A stretch of DNA of 64,000 bases from Paracoccaceae bacterium (GTDB taxonomy: Bacteria > Pseudomonadota > Alphaproteobacteria > Rhodobacterales > Rhodobacteraceae). The notes under the pieces were generated by a model. That model saw nothing but the letters and a program-made list of their open reading frames with translations, was not told the DNA's origin and searched no databases. The position numbers and the translations under genes are program-made. Where the stretch lies: assembly GCA_022843025.1 (NCBI GenBank), contig JALHOL010000007.1, positions 186,001 through 250,000 on the forward strand. The letters run 5' to 3'. This document shows, one piece after another, positions 50,965 to 59,538 of the stretch (position 1 is the first letter of the stretch; every line of letters begins with the position of its first letter).

Positions 50965-52188
50965 ATGGAGATGATCGCCTTCTGGATCGCCGCAGGCGGC
51001 ATGGGCCTCGCCATTCTGGCGCTGTTCCTGCTCGCCCTGATCCGCGCCCGGGCCGAGATCGCCTCCGCCGCTGAATACGATCTCAAGGTCTATCGCGACC
51101 AACTGGCCGAGATCGACCGCGACCTCGCCCGCGGCACCCTTCCCACCGATGAGGCCGACCGCCAGCGCACCGAAGTGTCCCGCCGCCTGCTCGAGGCAGA
51201 CCGCGCCCTGCACAGCGGCGACCGCAGCGCCAGCACGCGCGGCATCCTCGTGGCGGGTGTCCTGATCCTCGCCCTGATCGGCAGCAGCTATTGGCTCTAT
51301 ATCCGCCTCGGCGCACCGGGCTACCCCGACCTCCCCCTCGCAACCCGCCTCGCCATGTCGGATGAACTGCGCGCCAACCGTGCCCCGCAGGCGGAAATGG
51401 AGGCGCAGGCCGCCGCCGCCCGCCCCGCCCCCGCAGCACCCGATGCCGATTTCGCCCAGCTGATGGAACAGCTTCGCACCGCCGTGGCCGAACGCCCCGA
51501 TGACCAGCGCGGCCTCGAACTCCTCGCAACAAACGAAGCGCGCCTTGGCAACCTGCCCGAGGCCCGGATCGCCCAGGAACAGCTGATCCGCCTCAAGGGC
51601 GACACGGCCACCGCCGGGGATCACGCCGCCTTGGCCGAACTGATGATCATGGCTGCAGGCGGCCTTGTCTCGGCCGAGGCCGAGGCCGAACTGGCCCAGG
51701 CCCTGACCCTCGATGCCACCAACGGCACTGCCCGCTATTACTACGGCCTGATGGCCGCGCAGGTGGGCCGGTTTGATCGCACCTTCGGCCTGTGGGAACC
51801 ACTTTTGCGCGACAGCCCGCCCGATGCGCCTTGGATCGCCCCGATCCGCGCCCAGATCGCCGATGTCGCCGCCCGCGCCGGGATCGAATATACTCTGCCC
51901 GACGCGCTCCCCGGCCCCGATGCCGACGCGCTCACCGCCGCAGGCGAGATGAGCGAAGAGGATCGCCAAGCCATGATCGAAGGCATGGTCGCCCAGTTGG
52001 GAAGCCGCCTCGCGACCGAAGGCGGCACGGTCGAAGAATGGGCCCGCCTGATTTCCTCCCTTGCCACGCTCAACCGCATGGACGAGGCACAGGAAATCTA
52101 TGCCGAGGCGCTGGAGGTCTTCGACGGCTCCCCCTCGCAGCAAAGCTTCCTGCGCGAAGCGGCGCTGAACGCGGGCCTTACCCCGTGA
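50965..52188 (+). CDS. ccmI: Cytochrome c biogenesis protein CcmI
   Basis: 407 residues. Two helices (MIAFWIAAGGMGLAILALFL and ILVAGVLILALIGSSYWLYI) bracket a cytoplasmic coiled-coil-like loop; the periplasmic TPR part follows. CcmI holds apocytochrome c for the CcmFH haem ligase. Its own copy here is 29 kb from ccmABCDG. An ATG two codons in (50971) is an alternative. It overlaps ruvX by 4 bp. Confidence 0.93.
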   Translation: MEMIAFWIAAGGMGLAILALFLLALIRARAEIASAAEYDLKVYRDQLAEIDRDLARGTLPTDEADRQRTEVSRRLLEADRALHSGDRSASTRGILVAGVLILALIGSSYWLYIRLGAPGYPDLPLATRLAMSDELRANRAPQAEMEAQAAAARPAPAAPDADFAQLMEQLRTAVAERPDDQRGLELLATNEARLGNLPEARIAQEQLIRLKGDTATAGDHAALAELMIMAAGGLVSAEAEAELAQALTLDATNGTARYYYGLMAAQVGRFDRTFGLWEPLLRDSPPDAPWIAPIRAQIADVAARAGIEYTLPDALPGPDADALTAAGEMSEEDRQAMIEGMVAQLGSRLATEGGTVEEWARLISSLATLNRMDEAQEIYAEALEVFDGSPSQQSFLREAALNAGLTP

Positions 52189-52667
52189 TCTGCGACAGCT
52201 TCGACTCCTTCGCCGCCACCCTGCCCCCCAACCGCGCCATTGCGGGGCTGGATTTCGGCGAAAAGACCATCGGCATCGCCATCTCCGACCTGCGCCGCAT
52301 GGTGGCCACCCCGGTTGAAACCCTGCGCCGCGTGAAATTCACCGAAGACGCCACCCGCCTTCTGGCCCTGCTTAGCACCCGCGGCGCACATGGCATCGTG
52401 CTGGGCCTGCCCCTGAACATGGACGGCTCCACCGGCCCCCGCGTGCAAGCGACGCAAGCCTTCGCCCGCAATCTGGCCCGGATGACCGACCTGCCCATCA
52501 CCTTCTGGGATGAGCGCCTCTCCACCGTTGCGGCAGAAAGGGCACTGCTCGAGGCGGATACGTCGCGAAAGCGTCGGAAAGAGGTGATCGATGCCGTCGC
52601 CGCAGGCTATATCCTGCAAGGCGCCCTGGATCGTATGGGGCATATGGGAAACGGGGTGCAGACGTGA
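52185..52667 (+). CDS. ruvX: Holliday junction resolvase-like YqgF/RuvX
   Basis: 160 residues. GLDFGEKTIGIAIS at the N terminus and the C-terminal TFWDERLSTVAAERAL are RuvX/YqgF signatures; the fold processes 16S rRNA 3' end or resolves Holliday junctions. The GTG at 52185 overlaps the ccmI stop (GTGA), so translation is coupled. An ATG-like start further in would lose the first strand. Confidence 0.93.
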   Translation: MICDSFDSFAATLPPNRAIAGLDFGEKTIGIAISDLRRMVATPVETLRRVKFTEDATRLLALLSTRGAHGIVLGLPLNMDGSTGPRVQATQAFARNLARMTDLPITFWDERLSTVAAERALLEADTSRKRRKEVIDAVAAGYILQGALDRMGHMGNGVQT

Positions 52668-52894
52668 AGGATGATGTCTGGCAGCGGGATGAGGTGCAAT
52701 CGCCCTGCGTCAAGCTCTGCACGATCCACCCGGCTGAGCGCATCTGCGTCGGCTGCTTCCGCACCATCGACGAAATCTCCTCCTGGTCGCGCCTTACGCA
52801 TGAGGCCCGCCACGCCATTATGGCCGACCTCCCCACCCGCGCCCCCCGCCTTGCCAAACGCCGCGGCGGCCGCATGGGCCGGTTGCAAGACTGA
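52664..52894 (+). CDS. DUF1289 small protein
   Basis: 76 residues from a GTG that overlaps the ruvX stop. Cysteines in SPCVKLCTIHPAERICVGCFRTIDEI (C-x3-C and C-x2-C) are the DUF1289 hallmark; metal or Fe-S binding is likely. Ends RLAKRRGGRMGRLQD, Arg-rich. Third gene of the ccmI-ruvX operon. Confidence 0.88.
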   Translation: MKDDVWQRDEVQSPCVKLCTIHPAERICVGCFRTIDEISSWSRLTHEARHAIMADLPTRAPRLAKRRGGRMGRLQD

Positions 52895-52987
52895 CCTGAC
52901 CAATTTCCTCGATGGCAAGGGGGCCAGCCGGCCCACTTAACCCCTGTGTTCCTCACTGTCAGAGGGCAGCACCTTTGACCTGCGTCG

Positions 52988-53166
52988 CAAGATGGGTATT
53001 TTTGCCAAGGTGAATGGGCAAGCGCAGCTTTCCGTTTCCATGGCCTGTCCATTCATCTTGGCCCAAATACCCAAGCGGGGGTGAATGGCGGCGCGGCACG
53101 CGCCGACAGAGGGGGCGGCACGCCCCTTGAACCCCGAGCCAAGCGCGAAGGCGCGCAGGCGAGACA
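52988..53166. repeat. Paired intergenic repeat (short inverted copy plus full copy)
   Basis: AAGATGGGTATTTTTGCCAAGGTGAATG (52989-53016, inverted short copy) faces the full copy that begins ATTCATCTTGG at 53051 and ends with the AGGCGAGACA tail at 53166. The full copy is nearly identical to 13778-13894. Together with flanks it makes up most of the 457-bp gap 52895-53351; I see no gene there. Confidence 0.85.
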
Positions 53167-53351
53167 AAAGGAATGCGCGGCCCCCATGGGCCGCGCGCCG
53201 ATCCCTTGCCGCGACTCACACGCCGGGCGTTAACCTTAATGCTTCCTGACCGTTCGCTGCGTGCATACGCCCGTCTGCACAGCCATCTGCACCCCGCGCT
53301 GCACTCTCAGATCTCGGAAAATCGGAAAGTTAAACCAACGCCCGCAAGGAG

Positions 53352-54095
53352 TTAGGCGTCGTCCTGCAACCACGCCGCCACCGTTGGCAGCAATGGCCGG
53401 AAATAGGCCACCATCCGCCCCGGCGCCCCTGCAGTCGCCCCATCCGCCCAAGGCGCCACGCCATGGATCATGTGGCGGTGCAGGATGACCGCCTCCCCCG
53501 GTTGGCCCGGCAGTTCAACCCGCGGGCAATTGTCAAACACCTGCTTGCGCGCCGCCTGATAAGCCTCTGTGATATCGACGTTTTCCAGATCATCCGCCCG
53601 CCCCGCAAAGGCCGCACGCAGCGCCGCGCCCATCACGATATGACTGCCTTCCCACACCACAAGCGGCGATGCCCCCGCATCCGCCCGGTTCAGCGGCAGC
53701 CCAAGGATCCAGCCATGCGGTTCCTGCACCATCCGCCGTTTCTGCGGCCCCACGGGCAGCAGCCCATCCAGATGCGCCGCGTCGCGCACCCTGCGGAAAT
53801 CGAACGCTTTTTCTCTCTCACCCTCATCGCGCCGGGGATATCCCGCCCGGGTCACCGAAATCTGCGCCGGGTGCAGAGGAACGGGCGACAAGCCTATGTC
53901 ATTCCACGGCAATTCCACATTGTTGATCGAACCGTCCACCCCGCTCGGCAGGGCATCCAGCCCCACGAACCACGTCCCCCCGCAACGCCACGGTTCTTGG
54001 CTTTCCATCACGATCCGCCGCGCCACCGGCTCTGCCGCCGCCGCCCAACGCGCAATGGCCGATGATTGCACCCGCCGCCATCCCAGATTCGCCAC
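53352..54095 (-). CDS. PhyH-like (2-oxoglutarate/Fe(II) dioxygenase fold) protein
   Basis: 247 residues from a GTG with GGAG well placed upstream. VVWEGSHIVMG and AVILHRHMIHGVAPW, then an Arg in RMVAYFRP, resemble the second half of the phytanoyl-CoA hydroxylase jelly roll (metal His, 2-oxoglutarate Arg). An obvious HxD pair is not clear, so catalytic status is uncertain. Substrate unknown. Divergent from the Bcr/CflA-type MFS gene. Confidence 0.65.
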   Translation of the reverse strand: MANLGWRRVQSSAIARWAAAAEPVARRIVMESQEPWRCGGTWFVGLDALPSGVDGSINNVELPWNDIGLSPVPLHPAQISVTRAGYPRRDEGEREKAFDFRRVRDAAHLDGLLPVGPQKRRMVQEPHGWILGLPLNRADAGASPLVVWEGSHIVMGAALRAAFAGRADDLENVDITEAYQAARKQVFDNCPRVELPGQPGEAVILHRHMIHGVAPWADGATAGAPGRMVAYFRPLLPTVAAWLQDDA

Positions 54096-54235
54096 GTCAG
54101 GTCTCCAATTCAATGGGACAAGCCCCTGATTTCAAACCAATTCCAGACCAAACAGCCCAAAACGACCCACGCAGTCTGGACCTGCCCGGCGAAAAGGCGT
54201 ATGCCACCCCCTTCATTTCAGCCACAGGCCTTTTC

Positions 54236-55429
54236 ATGTCTGATCGTATCCTCCGCCCCGCCCTCATCCTTGGGCTGCTCTCCTGCATCGGCCCCTTCGC
54301 CATCGACATGTATCTCCCCGCCCTGCCCGATATCGGCACGGCGCTGGGAACCACCGTACCCGCGATGCAGACCACGATCACCGCCTATTTCATTGCCTTC
54401 GGTCTGGCGCAACTGATCTATGGTCCCTGGGCCGATCAGGCCGGACGCAAACCGCCGCTTTACGCGGGCATAGCGATTTTCCTTGCTGGTTCCGTGCTTT
54501 GCACCTTTGCCCCCAGCGTGGAATGGCTGATCGCCGGCCGCTTTGTGCAAGGGTTGGGCGGCGCCGCGATGATGGTGGTGCCCCGCGCCATCATCCGCGA
54601 CATGTATACCGGCCACGCCGCAACCCGCCTCATGGCGGCGGTCATGCTGGTGATCTCGGTCTCGCCCATGCTGGCCCCGCTGGTGGGCTCCGGCCTGATG
54701 GCCGTCACCGGCTGGCGCGGAATTTTTGCTACATTGGTCGTGGCCGGGCTGGTCAGCCTTGCCGTCCTCGTCTTCGCGCAGCAGGAAACGCTCCGCGCAG
54801 AAGACCGCCAACCCTTTGACATGGCGTCCACTTTGCGCGGCGCGCGCCGCTTGCTGACCGACCGTGTCTTCATGGGGCTGACGTTCCTTGGCGGCTTCGG
54901 CATGGCCAGCTTCTTCGTCTTCATCGCCTCGGCCAGCTTTGTGTATACCGAAAGCTTCGGGCTAACCCCGACCGGCTTTTCCATCGCCTTCGCCATCAAC
55001 GCCATCGGCTTCTTCGCCGCATCACAGGCGGCCGGTCCGCTGGGCCTGCGGCTTGGCGCGCGCAAGGTGATGGCTTGGGCCACGCTCGGCTTTGCCGTCA
55101 CCACGGCTGCGCTTCTTGCCCTTGCTCTGCTGGGATTTGCCAGCCTGATCGTCTGCGTGGCGGGGCTGTTTCTGGCCAATGCCTTCCTCGGCCTGATTAT
55201 CCCAACCACTATGGTCATGGCGCTGGAGGATCACGGCGACAGCGCAGGTCTGGCCTCATCGCTGGGCGGCACGCTGCAAATGCTTGCGGGCGGTCTGATG
55301 ATCGCGGCCACAGGGCCGTTCTTCGATGGCACTGCCACGCCGATGCTGGCCGCCATTGCGCTTTGCGGGGTGCTGGCGCTGATCCTGTCGCGCCTCGCCC
55401 TCGCCCGGCCTCAGCCCAAGGCCGCCTGA
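54236..55429 (+). CDS. MFS multidrug exporter, Bcr/CflA subfamily
   Basis: 397 residues, twelve helices. The N-terminal PFAIDMYLPALPDIG is the Bcr/CflA signature and YGPWADQAGRKPP is MFS motif A. Drug:H+ antiporters of this group export bicyclomycin, chloramphenicol or sulfonamides; the substrate here is not known. The start at 54236 follows a short upstream open stretch that is not conserved-looking. Its 3' end overlaps dusA by 19 bp, antisense. Confidence 0.92.
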   Translation: MSDRILRPALILGLLSCIGPFAIDMYLPALPDIGTALGTTVPAMQTTITAYFIAFGLAQLIYGPWADQAGRKPPLYAGIAIFLAGSVLCTFAPSVEWLIAGRFVQGLGGAAMMVVPRAIIRDMYTGHAATRLMAAVMLVISVSPMLAPLVGSGLMAVTGWRGIFATLVVAGLVSLAVLVFAQQETLRAEDRQPFDMASTLRGARRLLTDRVFMGLTFLGGFGMASFFVFIASASFVYTESFGLTPTGFSIAFAINAIGFFAASQAAGPLGLRLGARKVMAWATLGFAVTTAALLALALLGFASLIVCVAGLFLANAFLGLIIPTTMVMALEDHGDSAGLASSLGGTLQMLAGGLMIAATGPFFDGTATPMLAAIALCGVLALILSRLALARPQPKAA

Positions 55430-56412
55430 TCGACGGTTTGACCCGTCACCTCGGTCAAGGCTGCCTCCAGCACCTCCAGCCCCGCCCCGGGACGCGACGC
55501 ACCTTCGGACAGAACACGCCGCCAGCCCCGCGCACCGGGGCGGGCGTGGAACAGGCCCAGCATGTGCCGCGTGATCGGATGGAGTCGCCCGCCCTGCGCC
55601 AGATGATCGGCGATATAGGGCCGCATCGCCTCAACCGCTCCCACTGCATCCAGCCCCGGCCCATCGCCCCACAGCGCATCCGCCCCGATCAGCACCGCGC
55701 CGGGATCGTGATAGGCCGCGCGCCCGATCATCACCCCGTCCAGCCCCGCCGCCAGCAGGGCCTTTGCCTGATCCAGTGTCGTGATCCCACCATTGATGCA
55801 GATCGTCAGATGCGGGAACTGCGCCTTCATCTGTTGAACCAACGCATAATCAAGCGGTGGTATCTCACGGTTTTCCTTGGGAGAAAGCCCCTTGAGCCAG
55901 GCCTTCCGCGCATGAATCACGAAATGCCGCACCCCCGCCGCCGACACGCGGTCCAAGAAATCGGGCAGCACCTCCTCGGGCCTTTGGTCATCCACCCCGA
56001 TCCGGCATTTCACCGTCACCGGCACAGGGCTGGCCTCCAACATCGCCGCCACGCAATCGGCCACAAGCTGCGGCCGCTCCATCAGCACGGCGCCGAAACA
56101 GCCTGATTGCACCCGGTCCGACGGGCAGCCGACATTCAGGTTGATCTCGTCATAGCCAAAAGGCGCGGCCAACCGCACCGCTGCATGCAACTCCGCGGGG
56201 TCCGACCCGCCCAGTTGCAGCGCCACCGGATGTTCCGCCCGGTGATACCCCAGCAGCCGCTCCCGGTCGCCATGCACCACCGCAGGCGCCGTCACCATCT
56301 CGGTATACAGCATCGCCCGCCGCGTCATCAGGCGGTGGAAGTACCGGCAATGCCGATCCGTCCAATCCATCATGGGCGCAACAGACAGTTTATGCGGTTG
56401 GTCCGTCGTCAT
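55411..56412 (-). CDS. dusA: tRNA-dihydrouridine(20/20a) synthase DusA
   Basis: 333 residues. FMN-dependent TIM barrel that reduces D-loop uridines of tRNA. N-terminal LSVAPMMDWTDRHCRYF, catalytic-cysteine region NVGCPSDRVQSGCFGA, CINGGITT and GVMIGRAAYHDP are all DusA-like. The start at 56412 (MTTDQPHKLSVAPMMDWTD) is chosen; the longer frame adds nothing recognisable. Confidence 0.95.
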   Translation of the reverse strand: MTTDQPHKLSVAPMMDWTDRHCRYFHRLMTRRAMLYTEMVTAPAVVHGDRERLLGYHRAEHPVALQLGGSDPAELHAAVRLAAPFGYDEINLNVGCPSDRVQSGCFGAVLMERPQLVADCVAAMLEASPVPVTVKCRIGVDDQRPEEVLPDFLDRVSAAGVRHFVIHARKAWLKGLSPKENREIPPLDYALVQQMKAQFPHLTICINGGITTLDQAKALLAAGLDGVMIGRAAYHDPGAVLIGADALWGDGPGLDAVGAVEAMRPYIADHLAQGGRLHPITRHMLGLFHARPGARGWRRVLSEGASRPGAGLEVLEAALTEVTGQTVDQAALG

Positions 56413-56718
56413 TCGTGCAGCATCTTCCGTCTGTTCGCCCCGCGCGCGCCCCTTTGCCGTGCAACGCGCAAACACAGGCCCAGTTCGGGGCCGAGGCGGT
56501 GATCGATCAAAGGCTTCTGCCCCACAGATCGCCCCAACGCGCCTTGCAAGGCTTCGATGAATTCGCCGCCTCTATATCCGATCTCTTTGCGATAGGGAAA
56601 CCACCCCGAACCGGAACGGCAACGGCCCGCGACACGTCCTCTGTCTCACTACAGGACAGGAACCAGCATAGCGCGACGAAAGCCGGGGCCAGATCCCAAC
56701 AACCCGCCCGCCCGGTCC
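56413..56718. other. 306-bp gap between dusA and atzF
   Basis: Frames on both strands are short and low in plausible codon use. No clear terminator for the upstream operon is seen. Confidence 0.4.
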
Positions 56719-58533
56719 CTATCCTTGCGCGGTTAGAAAGCCCCGCCAACCGCCCAGATGGGTGATCTCCTGCGCGCCTCCCACCCCTGCCGCCTCGGCC
56801 AGAAAACCCACAGCAAGCCGACCATCCGCCAGCTCGACCTTCCCAAGCCCCAGCGGCGCGGGGATCAGCGCCAAAAACGCCCCTACCTGCGCCAAAGGCA
56901 GCGCCCAGACCTCCACCTCGATCGCGGCCCCGCCTTCGGCCCGGATCATCCCCGGTCGGGCCGGGGGCGGTCCCGGCAGCCGGAACAGCCGATACTTGGG
57001 GGCCGTCGCCGTCCGCTCCAGAAACCGCCCGCCAAGCCCCGCAATCTGCCCGTTCAGTGGCAGCCCGGTCATATGCGCGCCCACAAGCACCACCGCCATC
57101 TCGCCCGGCAACGCCTCAGCAACCGGCGCAGGCGCGGCGGGAATGCTCCATCCCGTCGCCCCCAGCCGACCGCCCGTATCCGACTGGATCGCCGCGCCCA
57201 GCGCCGCGATCTTCGCATCCTCCCCCGCCCGCGCCAGCAGCGTCACGCTGCCGGGTCGCCCATCGCTGCGCGGCCCGGTCGGCACGGCGATGCCGCACAT
57301 GTCCAGCAGGTTCACGAAATTCGTATAGGTCCCCAACCGGCTGTTCGGCCCGATGGGATCGGCCTCCAGATCGGCGAGGGTGTAAAAGGTCGGGATCGTC
57401 GGCACCGCAAGCAGGTCCAGCCCCGCCATCGCCGCCATCGCCTGCCGCTTCAACGCCGCAAGCCGATAGATACCCCGAAACGCATCCGCCGCCGTCAGGC
57501 GATCCGCCCCCCCGATGATCTTGGCCGTCACCGGATGGAAGGCCTCCGGCTGCGCGCGGAACAGCGTCTCCACCGCTGCCATCCGCTCGGCCACCCAAGC
57601 CCCTTCATACAGCATCTTCGCCACGTCGTAGAACGGCGTGAAATCCACCTCCTCCACATGGCATCCCATGGCCCGCAGCGCCGCCACCTGCCCCGCAAAC
57701 GCCGCGGCCTGCACCGCATCGCCAAAAAACTCGATGCTTGCCGCATCCGGCACGCCCAGCCGCATCCCCACCGGCACCGCGGCCAGCGCGGGCGCTGGCA
57801 TCACCCGCGACCATGGATCAACCCCGTCAAAGGCACAGGCCACCCGATACGCCGCCCAGGCATCCGCCACTGTCAGTCCGAAGATGGAAATCGTGTCCAG
57901 CGTCCGGCAGGCCGGCACCATCCCCGTCCCCGACAGCGCGCCCAGCGATGGCTTCAACCCCACGATATTGTTCAGCGCCGCCGGCACCCGCCCCGATCCC
58001 GCCGTATCCGTCCCCAGCGAAAACGACACCAGCCCCCGCGCCACGGATACCGCCGATCCGCTTGACGATCCGCCGGGAACAATCTCGGGGTCCAGCGCAT
58101 TGCGCGGCACCCCATAGGGCGACCGCACGCCCACCAGCCCGGTCGCGAACTGATCAAGGTTGGTCTTGCCGATCCACACCGCCCCCGCCGCGCGCAGCCG
58201 CGCCACCACAAAGGCATCCTCCCCCGGCACATAGGCAAAGGCCGGACAGCCAGCCGTCGTCGGCACGCCGCCCACATCGATATTGTCCTTCACCGCAAAC
58301 GGCACCCCCCAAAGCGGATGGGCAACAGGATCAAACGGCGGCAACCCGGCCACCTCGGCCAGCGCCTCATCCCTGTCCCGCAGATGCAGGAACATGGCCG
58401 GGTCCTCTGCCGCCGCGATGCGGGCAAAGACCTCCTCCATCACCGCCACAGGCGACAGGCCCGCAGCATAGGCCTCATGCAGCCGCGCGATGTCGAACGG
58501 CAGGTCGGAAAGGTCTGTCTTTGTCATCATCAT
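56719..58533 (-). CDS. atzF: Allophanate hydrolase
   Basis: 604 residues, expected length for AtzF without the urea carboxylase fusion. The amidase-signature N-terminal domain holds catalytic Lys82 (VKDN), cis-Ser near 156 (PGGSSSGS) and nucleophile Ser180 (DTAGSGR). The C-terminal ~150 residues are the AtzF_C domain, which finishes decarboxylation and ammonia release. Allophanate is hydrolysed to ammonia and CO2. Three tandem ATGs (58533/58530/58527) make the start ambiguous. The cupin gene upstream ends 2 bp away. Last gene of the operon. Confidence 0.93.
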   Translation of the reverse strand: MMMTKTDLSDLPFDIARLHEAYAAGLSPVAVMEEVFARIAAAEDPAMFLHLRDRDEALAEVAGLPPFDPVAHPLWGVPFAVKDNIDVGGVPTTAGCPAFAYVPGEDAFVVARLRAAGAVWIGKTNLDQFATGLVGVRSPYGVPRNALDPEIVPGGSSSGSAVSVARGLVSFSLGTDTAGSGRVPAALNNIVGLKPSLGALSGTGMVPACRTLDTISIFGLTVADAWAAYRVACAFDGVDPWSRVMPAPALAAVPVGMRLGVPDAASIEFFGDAVQAAAFAGQVAALRAMGCHVEEVDFTPFYDVAKMLYEGAWVAERMAAVETLFRAQPEAFHPVTAKIIGGADRLTAADAFRGIYRLAALKRQAMAAMAGLDLLAVPTIPTFYTLADLEADPIGPNSRLGTYTNFVNLLDMCGIAVPTGPRSDGRPGSVTLLARAGEDAKIAALGAAIQSDTGGRLGATGWSIPAAPAPVAEALPGEMAVVLVGAHMTGLPLNGQIAGLGGRFLERTATAPKYRLFRLPGPPPARPGMIRAEGGAAIEVEVWALPLAQVGAFLALIPAPLGLGKVELADGRLAVGFLAEAAGVGGAQEITHLGGWRGFLTAQG

Positions 58534-58535
58534 TC

Positions 58536-58868
58536 TCAGGTCACGAATTCCACAGGCAGGTTCCACTGGATCAGCACCGTGCAGCCCGTCTCGGACCACA
58601 CCGAATGCTCCGTCCCCTCGGGGTTCAGGATCAGCGACCCGGCAGGATAATCCCCCCGCTCGTCGCTCTGCACCCCCTCCAGCACAAGGATCGTCTCCAG
58701 CGCCGGATGCCGATGGCGCGGCACCCCCGCCCCCGGCGCATAACGCAAAAGCGCCACTCCCGGCGCCCCCGCGCGCAAGACGGCGATTTCCACACCCTCG
58801 CGGAAGGGAAGGAACTCCTGCCGCCGCCAATCCATCAACAGCGCGGCAAAGGCCTGCGGATCATCCAT
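58536..58868 (-). CDS. ChrR-like cupin in the biuret operon
   Basis: 110 residues, single cupin. Metal-binding pattern [14 protein letters not shown] with a later His in [22 protein letters not shown] is typical of the ChrR-like cupin_7 group. No sigma-factor partner is adjacent. It may be a small metalloenzyme acting on an intermediate or a sensor. The start at 58868 overlaps the hydrolase stop by 8 bp, so it is translationally coupled to it. Confidence 0.82.
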   Translation of the reverse strand: MDDPQAFAALLMDWRRQEFLPFREGVEIAVLRAGAPGVALLRYAPGAGVPRHRHPALETILVLEGVQSDERGDYPAGSLILNPEGTEHSVWSETGCTVLIQWNLPVEFVT

Positions 58869-59538
58869 GCAGCGCCTCGACGATCTCGGCGGTGGTGGCC
58901 GTCCAGCCGACAATGGCCCCCTGCGCCCGGATCATGGCAATGGCCGCCGCCTTGAACTCAGGGAAGTAACTCTCGGTCGAATCCTCGGCCAGCAGGCACT
59001 GAAACCCGCGATCATTCGCCTCGCGCATGGTGGTTTGCACGCAAACCTCGGTCGTCACCCCGGCAAAGATCAGCGTCGTCACCCCCATCCGCGCCAGGAT
59101 CGCGCCAAGGTCAGTGGCGTAAAACGCCCCCTTCCCCGGCTTGTCGATCACCACCTCGCCCGCCACGGGGTACAATTCCGGCACGATATCCGCCCCCGGC
59201 TCGCCCGCGATCAGGATACGCCCCATCGGCCCTTCGTCGCCAATCCGCAGGCGCGGATTGCCCCGGTCCCGCTTGGCGGGCGGCAGGTCGGAAAGGTCGG
59301 GGCGGTGGCATTCCCGCGTATGGATCACCGGCACCCCCGCCGCCCGCGCCCCCCCGATCAACGCGGCAACCGTGGGGATGATCGCCTGCAACCGCGTCAC
59401 GTCATTGCCCAGCGTCTCGCCAAATCCGCCCGGCTCCACAAAATCACGCTGCATGTCGATGACGATCACCGCCGTCTTCGCCCGGTCAAAGGCAAAGGGG
59501 AACGGCTGCGCCGCCGCAATCACCCGCATCCCGCTCAT
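58861..59538 (-). CDS. Isochorismatase-family amidohydrolase, BiuH paralog (candidate triuret hydrolase)
   Basis: 225 residues. Triad Asp28 (VIDMQRDF), Lys133 (DKPGKGAFY) and Cys166 ([18 protein letters not shown]). The C-terminal region differs from BiuH (no CCGATD after the MREANDRGF block), so substrate differs. Known relatives hydrolyse biuret, ureidoacrylate (RutB) or triuret (TrtA); no rut genes are present here, while BiuH and AtzF are, so TrtA-like action is a fair guess. Its ATG overlaps the ABC ATPase stop by 4 bp. Confidence 0.8.
   Translation of the reverse strand: MSGMRVIAAAQPFPFAFDRAKTAVIVIDMQRDFVEPGGFGETLGNDVTRLQAIIPTVAALIGGARAAGVPVIHTRECHRPDLSDLPPAKRDRGNPRLRIGDEGPMGRILIAGEPGADIVPELYPVAGEVVIDKPGKGAFYATDLGAILARMGVTTLIFAGVTTEVCVQTTMREANDRGFQCLLAEDSTESYFPEFKAAAIAMIRAQGAIVGWTATTAEIVEALHG

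Noticed and set aside
58861-59538. Annotation as RutB (ureidoacrylate hydrolase)
   Set aside because: No other rut genes nearby and the context is biuret/allophanate; left open as a paralog.
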